9,921 nucleotides of DNA from Hyphomicrobiales bacterium (GTDB lineage: Bacteria; Pseudomonadota; Alphaproteobacteria; Rhizobiales; Xanthobacteraceae), in the NCBI GenBank assembly GCA_016201085.1, contig JACQDO010000013.1, positions 1 through 9,921 of the forward strand. Direction: 5' to 3'. This document shows, in pieces, positions 6,868 through 9,921 of the stretch. Positions within the stretch are counted from its first letter, which is position 1, and each line of letters starts with the position of its first letter. The notes beneath the pieces are model-generated. The model saw only the letters and a list, made by a program, of their open reading frames with translations. It did not search any database and was not told where the DNA came from. The translations under genes and the position numbers were made by a program.

Positions 6868-7588
6868 CGGCGGCGATCCCCATGTAGATTTCCGCCACCT
6901 GCGGGCTCTTGATTACCGCGTGCGGATCGCCGGCGGCGATGAACTTGCCGCCGTGCAGCACCAGCAGCCGGTCGACGGTGGCGAGCAGCGCGTGCACCAC
7001 ATGCTCGATCCAAATCACCGACACGCCGCCGGCGCGCACGTCCTTGATCAGCGTCACCAGCGCGGCGCATTCGTGCTCGCTCAGCCCGCCGGCGACTTCA
7101 TCGAGCAGCAGCACGCGCGGCCGCGTCGCCAGCGCGCGCGCCAGCTCAAGCCGTTTGCGGTCGAGCAGCGTCAGGCCGCCGGCGCGCTGATTGGCCTTGG
7201 TCGTAAGCGCGCAGCGTTCGAGCAGCACCGCGCAATCGTCGTAGACCGCCGCTTCGCCTTGGCCGGTGCCGAAGGCCGCCGCCACCACCACGTTCTCGAA
7301 CACGGTCATGCCGGAAAACGGCTGCGGGATCTGAAAGGAGCGCGCGATGCCTTTGCGGCAGCGGCGCTCGGGCGAAAGGTGCGTGATCTCCTCTCCGGCA
7401 AACAGCACGCGGCCGGAGTCCGGCCGCACCGCGCCGGTGGCGATGCCGAACAGCGTGGTTTTGCCGGCGCCGTTCGGCCCGATGATGCCGAGCGCCTCGC
7501 CTTCGTTGAGGGCGAGGTCGATGCCGTCCGCCACCACCACGGCCCCGAACCGCTTTGAAATATCGTCCAGCGCGAGGATCGGGGCCAT
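6860..7588 (-). CDS. livG: ABC transporter ATP-binding protein, LivG family, with degenerate signature motif
   Basis: A 242-residue cytoplasmic ATPase, close to the usual LivG length of about 250. Walker A GPNGAGKTT is at 37-45, the Q-loop in ARSFQIPQPF at 82-91 (Q86), Walker B VLLLDE at 159-164, and the switch His196 in IEHVVHAL. The ABC signature is unusual: where LivG normally has an LSxGQQ-type motif before RLEIARAL, this protein reads LTLLDRKRLELARAL (139-153). The D-loop region reads VAGGLSEHE rather than the common PxAGLNxxE. The start is 9 bases after the livK stop with no strong ribosome binding site, so translation probably depends on livK. It overlaps livF by 8 bases. Confidence 0.92.
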   Translation of the reverse strand: MAPILALDDISKRFGAVVVADGIDLALNEGEALGIIGPNGAGKTTLFGIATGAVRPDSGRVLFAGEEITHLSPERRCRKGIARSFQIPQPFSGMTVFENVVVAAAFGTGQGEAAVYDDCAVLLERCALTTKANQRAGGLTLLDRKRLELARALATRPRVLLLDEVAGGLSEHECAALVTLIKDVRAGGVSVIWIEHVVHALLATVDRLLVLHGGKFIAAGDPHAVIKSPQVAEIYMGIAADA

Positions 7589-7597
7589 GGGATGACG

Positions 7598-8878
7598 TCA
7601 GGAAATCGGCTGCAGCTTGCCTCCGAGCGGGATATTCGGCGCGGTCTTGTTCTCGGCGATCACCAGTTCGAACTTGCCGCCCTTGCGTTGCCATTGCCCG
7701 GCAACCAGCGGCGTCTTGGTGACGTTCTTCACCGGCTGCCCGGTCCACTGCACGTGCCCGACCATCGAATTGTAGTTGGTCGCCACGATCGCCTCGAGGA
7801 TCGATTTTGGATCGTTCAGGTTCTTGGCGCGCTTGAGCACGTCGATCGCCACCTCGAACAGCGCGTGCTGGAAGCCGATCGGTTGCGTCCACGGCCGGCC
7901 GTTGGAGAACTTGCTCCAGGCGTCGGTGAGATCCTTGGCGCTCTGGCCGGTGAGGCCGGACTTGAATGGATGGTTCGGCGTCCACCAGATTTCGCTGGTG
8001 AGCCCGTTGCCGCGCTCGCCCAGCGATTCGATCACCGAGGGGAACAGCAGCGCCTTGCCGATGGTGACGATCTTCGGCTTGAAGCCCTGCTGCGCGGACT
8101 GCGACCAGAAGGTGGCGAAGTCGGGCGGGATCATGTTGCCGGTGACGATCTGCGCGCCCGCCGCCTTGAAGGCGGAAATCTGCGCGGTGAAGTCGTTGTT
8201 CATCACCTGATAGCGGCCGGGATCGACCAGCTTATAGCCGGCAGCCGCCAAAGCCGGCGGAAAACCGAGCTTGGCATCGCCCCAGGCATTGCCGTCGGCG
8301 TCGTTGGGGAACAGTCCGCCGACCACCTTGTTGGTCGGCAATTCATTCCACAGCGCCAGGAACGAGCCGATCACGTCCTCCAGGCCCCAGAAGAAATGAT
8401 AGGTCCAGGTGAAGCCCTTCTTCGGGTCGCCCTTGCGGCCGAAGAAATACGGCTGCCATGGACAATTGGTGGTAATGCAGGGCACCTCGTTGACCTCGGC
8501 CTGATCGGACACCGGATTGGTGGTGTCGGGCGTGGCTGAGGCCACAATGAGATTGACCTTGTCGCCGAGGATCAGTTCGGACGCCACTTCCGAGGCGCGG
8601 CTGGCGTTCGACTGGCTGTCCTTGGAGATGATCTCGACCTTGTAGGTCTTGCCGCCGTTCACCAGCCCCTTGCTCAGGATGTCGCGCACCTGCGCCAGAA
8701 TGAAATTATCGGCTTCGCCGAAGCCGGCGAGCGGGCCGGTCTTCGGGCTGACATGGCCGATCCTGACGGTGGTCGACTGCGCCTCGGCCGGCAGCACGCG
8801 CAACACGGCGGGTGCGGCGATGGCGCCGAGGCCGGTCTTGACCAGAGTGCGGCGGGAAATGCTTTTGTGGCCGCTCAT
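7598..8878 (-). CDS. livK: ABC transporter periplasmic substrate-binding protein (LivK/Peripla_BP_6 type) with Tat signal
   Basis: A 426-residue type I periplasmic binding protein that delivers ligand to LivHM. The N-terminus has a twin-arginine motif SRRTLVK (8-14), a hydrophobic stretch to about residue 29 and a likely cleavage site after AEA (31-33), so export by Tat is predicted. The mature part begins VRIGHVSPKTGPLAGFGE, typical of this fold. Aromatic-rich segments TTNCPWQPYFF and YHFFWGLED suggest a distinctive pocket. The ATG at 8878 is chosen because GGGAG lies 6-7 bases upstream and it starts just ahead of the Tat motif; an in-frame ATG at 8929 would add 17 residues and overlap the preceding gene. 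It is 28 bases downstream of the dehydrogenase stop and 9 bases upstream of livG. Ligand unknown; branched-chain amino acids are not assured. Confidence 0.92.
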   Translation of the reverse strand: MSGHKSISRRTLVKTGLGAIAAPAVLRVLPAEAQSTTVRIGHVSPKTGPLAGFGEADNFILAQVRDILSKGLVNGGKTYKVEIISKDSQSNASRASEVASELILGDKVNLIVASATPDTTNPVSDQAEVNEVPCITTNCPWQPYFFGRKGDPKKGFTWTYHFFWGLEDVIGSFLALWNELPTNKVVGGLFPNDADGNAWGDAKLGFPPALAAAGYKLVDPGRYQVMNNDFTAQISAFKAAGAQIVTGNMIPPDFATFWSQSAQQGFKPKIVTIGKALLFPSVIESLGERGNGLTSEIWWTPNHPFKSGLTGQSAKDLTDAWSKFSNGRPWTQPIGFQHALFEVAIDVLKRAKNLNDPKSILEAIVATNYNSMVGHVQWTGQPVKNVTKTPLVAGQWQRKGGKFELVIAENKTAPNIPLGGKLQPIS

Positions 8879-8906
8879 CGGTTTCTCCCTTGCTGTTCGC
8901 GCGGGC

Positions 8907-9815
8907 TTAACTGTCTTGCGCGCGCGCATTTTTCAAATGTTGCAATACTTTCGAACGCAGCTCCGACTGCTGCTGCGGGCTCCACTTGCGGAAGCCTTCG
9001 CCCGACTTGAAGCCGAGCTTGCCGTCCCGCACCAGCTTTTCCAGATAAGGCGAAGGGCCGGGCCGGCTGTCGATGTCGGGCAGAACGGTCTTGTGGATCG
9101 CCAGCGTCAAGTCGGTGCCGACCATATCGGCATTTTCCAACGGTCCCAGCACAGCGAGCCTGCGGCCGAACGCCGCCTTGATCACGTTGTCCACCGTTTC
9201 GGCGTCGCAGATACCATGCTCGACCAGCGCAACGGCCTCGCGCCAGAGCGCGTGTTGCAGCCGGTTGCCGATGAAACCGGGCACGTCCTTCTTCACATGC
9301 GCCGGCTTTTTGCCGGCGGCGGCGTGCAGCTTCATGGTGAAATCGACCGCCTGCGGCGAGGTCCATTGCGTCTCGATCACTTCGACCAGCGGCACCAGAA
9401 AAGGCGGGTTCCACCAATGGGTGCCGAGCGCGCGCTCGCGCCTCTCGAGGCCCTGCATGATGGAGGTGATCGGGATCACCGACGTATTGCTGGCGAGGAT
9501 GGTGTCGGCACGCACGTGTTTCTCGATCTCGGCGAACAGTTTCTGCTTGAGAGCTAAGTCCTCCAGCACCGCCTCCACCACATAGTCGGCATCGCGCACG
9601 GCCTGGGCGAGATCGGCGACCGGCGTCACCCGCTCGACCGCGCTCCGGTCGTCACCGAGGTCTTTCAAGTTGGTGAGGATGCGCGCCTTGGCGCTGTCGA
9701 GCGAGGCGGCGAAGGAATCGTAGATCGTGACGTCATGGCCGGCGAGAGCGAACACCTGCGCGATGCCGTGGCCCATCAATCCGGCGCCGATCACCGCGAT
9801 GCGCGCTTTGCTCAT
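8907..9815 (-). CDS. 3-hydroxyacyl-CoA dehydrogenase-family NAD-dependent oxidoreductase
   Basis: A 302-residue protein with an N-terminal Rossmann domain and a helical C-terminal domain. The dinucleotide loop IGAGLMGHGIA is at 9-19 and SNTS at 109-112. The catalytic pair is His133 (THWWNPP) and Glu145 (VEVIE), the same 12-residue spacing as His158/Glu170 in human L-3-hydroxyacyl-CoA dehydrogenase. PGFIGNRLQ at 179-187 opens the C-terminal domain. This stand-alone form also includes 3-hydroxybutyryl-CoA, L-gulonate and carnitine dehydrogenases; GTHWWNPP-x-LVPLVEVI resembles the gulonate/carnitine-like branch as much as the acyl-CoA one, so a free 3-hydroxy acid substrate is possible. It is the first gene of the nine-gene cluster. 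Only weak purine-rich sequence precedes its ATG, and a palindromic repeat starts about 15 bases upstream. Confidence 0.9.
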   Translation of the reverse strand: MSKARIAVIGAGLMGHGIAQVFALAGHDVTIYDSFAASLDSAKARILTNLKDLGDDRSAVERVTPVADLAQAVRDADYVVEAVLEDLALKQKLFAEIEKHVRADTILASNTSVIPITSIMQGLERRERALGTHWWNPPFLVPLVEVIETQWTSPQAVDFTMKLHAAAGKKPAHVKKDVPGFIGNRLQHALWREAVALVEHGICDAETVDNVIKAAFGRRLAVLGPLENADMVGTDLTLAIHKTVLPDIDSRPGPSPYLEKLVRDGKLGFKSGEGFRKWSPQQQSELRSKVLQHLKNARAQDS

Positions 9816-9830
9816 GACGCGGTCTCGTGT

Positions 9831-9883
9831 CCCGGACGCGGTGCAGCGTGGAGCGGAGCGGAACGGTGCACCGCAGAGCCGGG
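9831..9883. repeat. Palindromic repeat element upstream of the operon
   Basis: Nested inverted repeats: CCCGG (9831-9835) with CCGGG (9879-9883), and GCGGTGCA (9838-9845) with TGCACCGC (9867-9874), around a 21-base loop that contains GGAGCGGAGCGGAACGG. The style resembles dispersed intergenic repeats I associate with Bradyrhizobium/Rhodopseudomonas-type genomes. It lies within the leader of the first gene if the promoter is further upstream. A possible second unit begins with GCTGGGTCCCG at 9911-9921 and is cut by the edge. Confidence 0.6.
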
Positions 9884-9921
9884 ATCCAGGTTGCTTCCGG
9901 CGAGAAATAAGCTGGGTCCCG

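Noticed and set aside
5288..8539. Long plus-strand frames (5288-6346, 7592-8539) opposite the transporter genes
   Set aside because: Same reasons: shadows of livH, livF and livK, with Gln/Arg/His/Asp-rich low-complexity translations and no recognisable fold.
8879..8929. Start of the binding protein at 8929
   Set aside because: It would overlap the preceding gene by 23 bases, put 17 extra basic residues before the Tat motif, and ignore the GGGAG site just ahead of 8878.
1..9921. Search for tRNA/rRNA genes, CRISPR arrays, insertion sequences, phage or plasmid genes
   Set aside because: None seen. The only direct repeat of note is the 98-bp tandem pair, and there are no transposase, integrase or repeat-spacer patterns.

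Overview
The window is GC-rich DNA, densely packed with genes, and looks like the chromosome of an alphaproteobacterium, most likely Hyphomicrobiales (Bradyrhizobiaceae/Xanthobacteraceae relatives). This rests on the codon use, the Liv-type transporter with a Tat-exported binding protein, a candidate EcfG-type promoter, a small SFPASDPPSW-motif protein, and a dispersed-repeat-like palindrome at the right edge. No taxonomic marker gene is present, so the placement is inference.

Left part (1-866): a Gfo/Idh/MocA-family oxidoreductase runs off the left edge on the minus strand. Across a 139-bp divergent intergenic region lies a 60-codon plus-strand gene for a small charged protein, with a good ribosome binding site and a candidate general-stress promoter. 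It converges on the next gene with only 3 bp between stop codons, and a hairpin spans that junction.

Main part (867-9815): nine minus-strand genes run the same way with overlaps or short gaps. In transcription order they are a 3-hydroxyacyl-CoA-dehydrogenase-type enzyme, a complete branched-chain-amino-acid/amide-type ABC importer (livK, livG, livF, livH, livM), an ACMSD-like amidohydrolase, an FMN-dependent alpha-hydroxy-acid oxidase/dehydrogenase, and a tartrate/D-malate dehydrogenase (TtuC/DmlA type). The layout fits one operon that imports a small organic acid or amide and oxidises hydroxy-acid intermediates. The actual substrate cannot be read from the sequence.

The most striking anomaly is an immediately adjacent 98-bp tandem duplication (91/98 identical) inside the amidohydrolase gene, which breaks its frame. 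Deleting one copy restores an uninterrupted 334-residue protein. The differences between copies are mostly silent third-position changes, which suggests two alleles joined end to end (assembly chimera or recombination) rather than an old decayed duplication. Other points of note are a LivG without the LSGGQ signature, an FMN enzyme with an altered phosphate-binding loop, and an amidohydrolase with Tyr where the first metal-binding His is expected.

Right edge (9816-9921): no gene. It holds a palindromic repeat just upstream of the first gene of the operon, and the start of a possible second copy at the very end.
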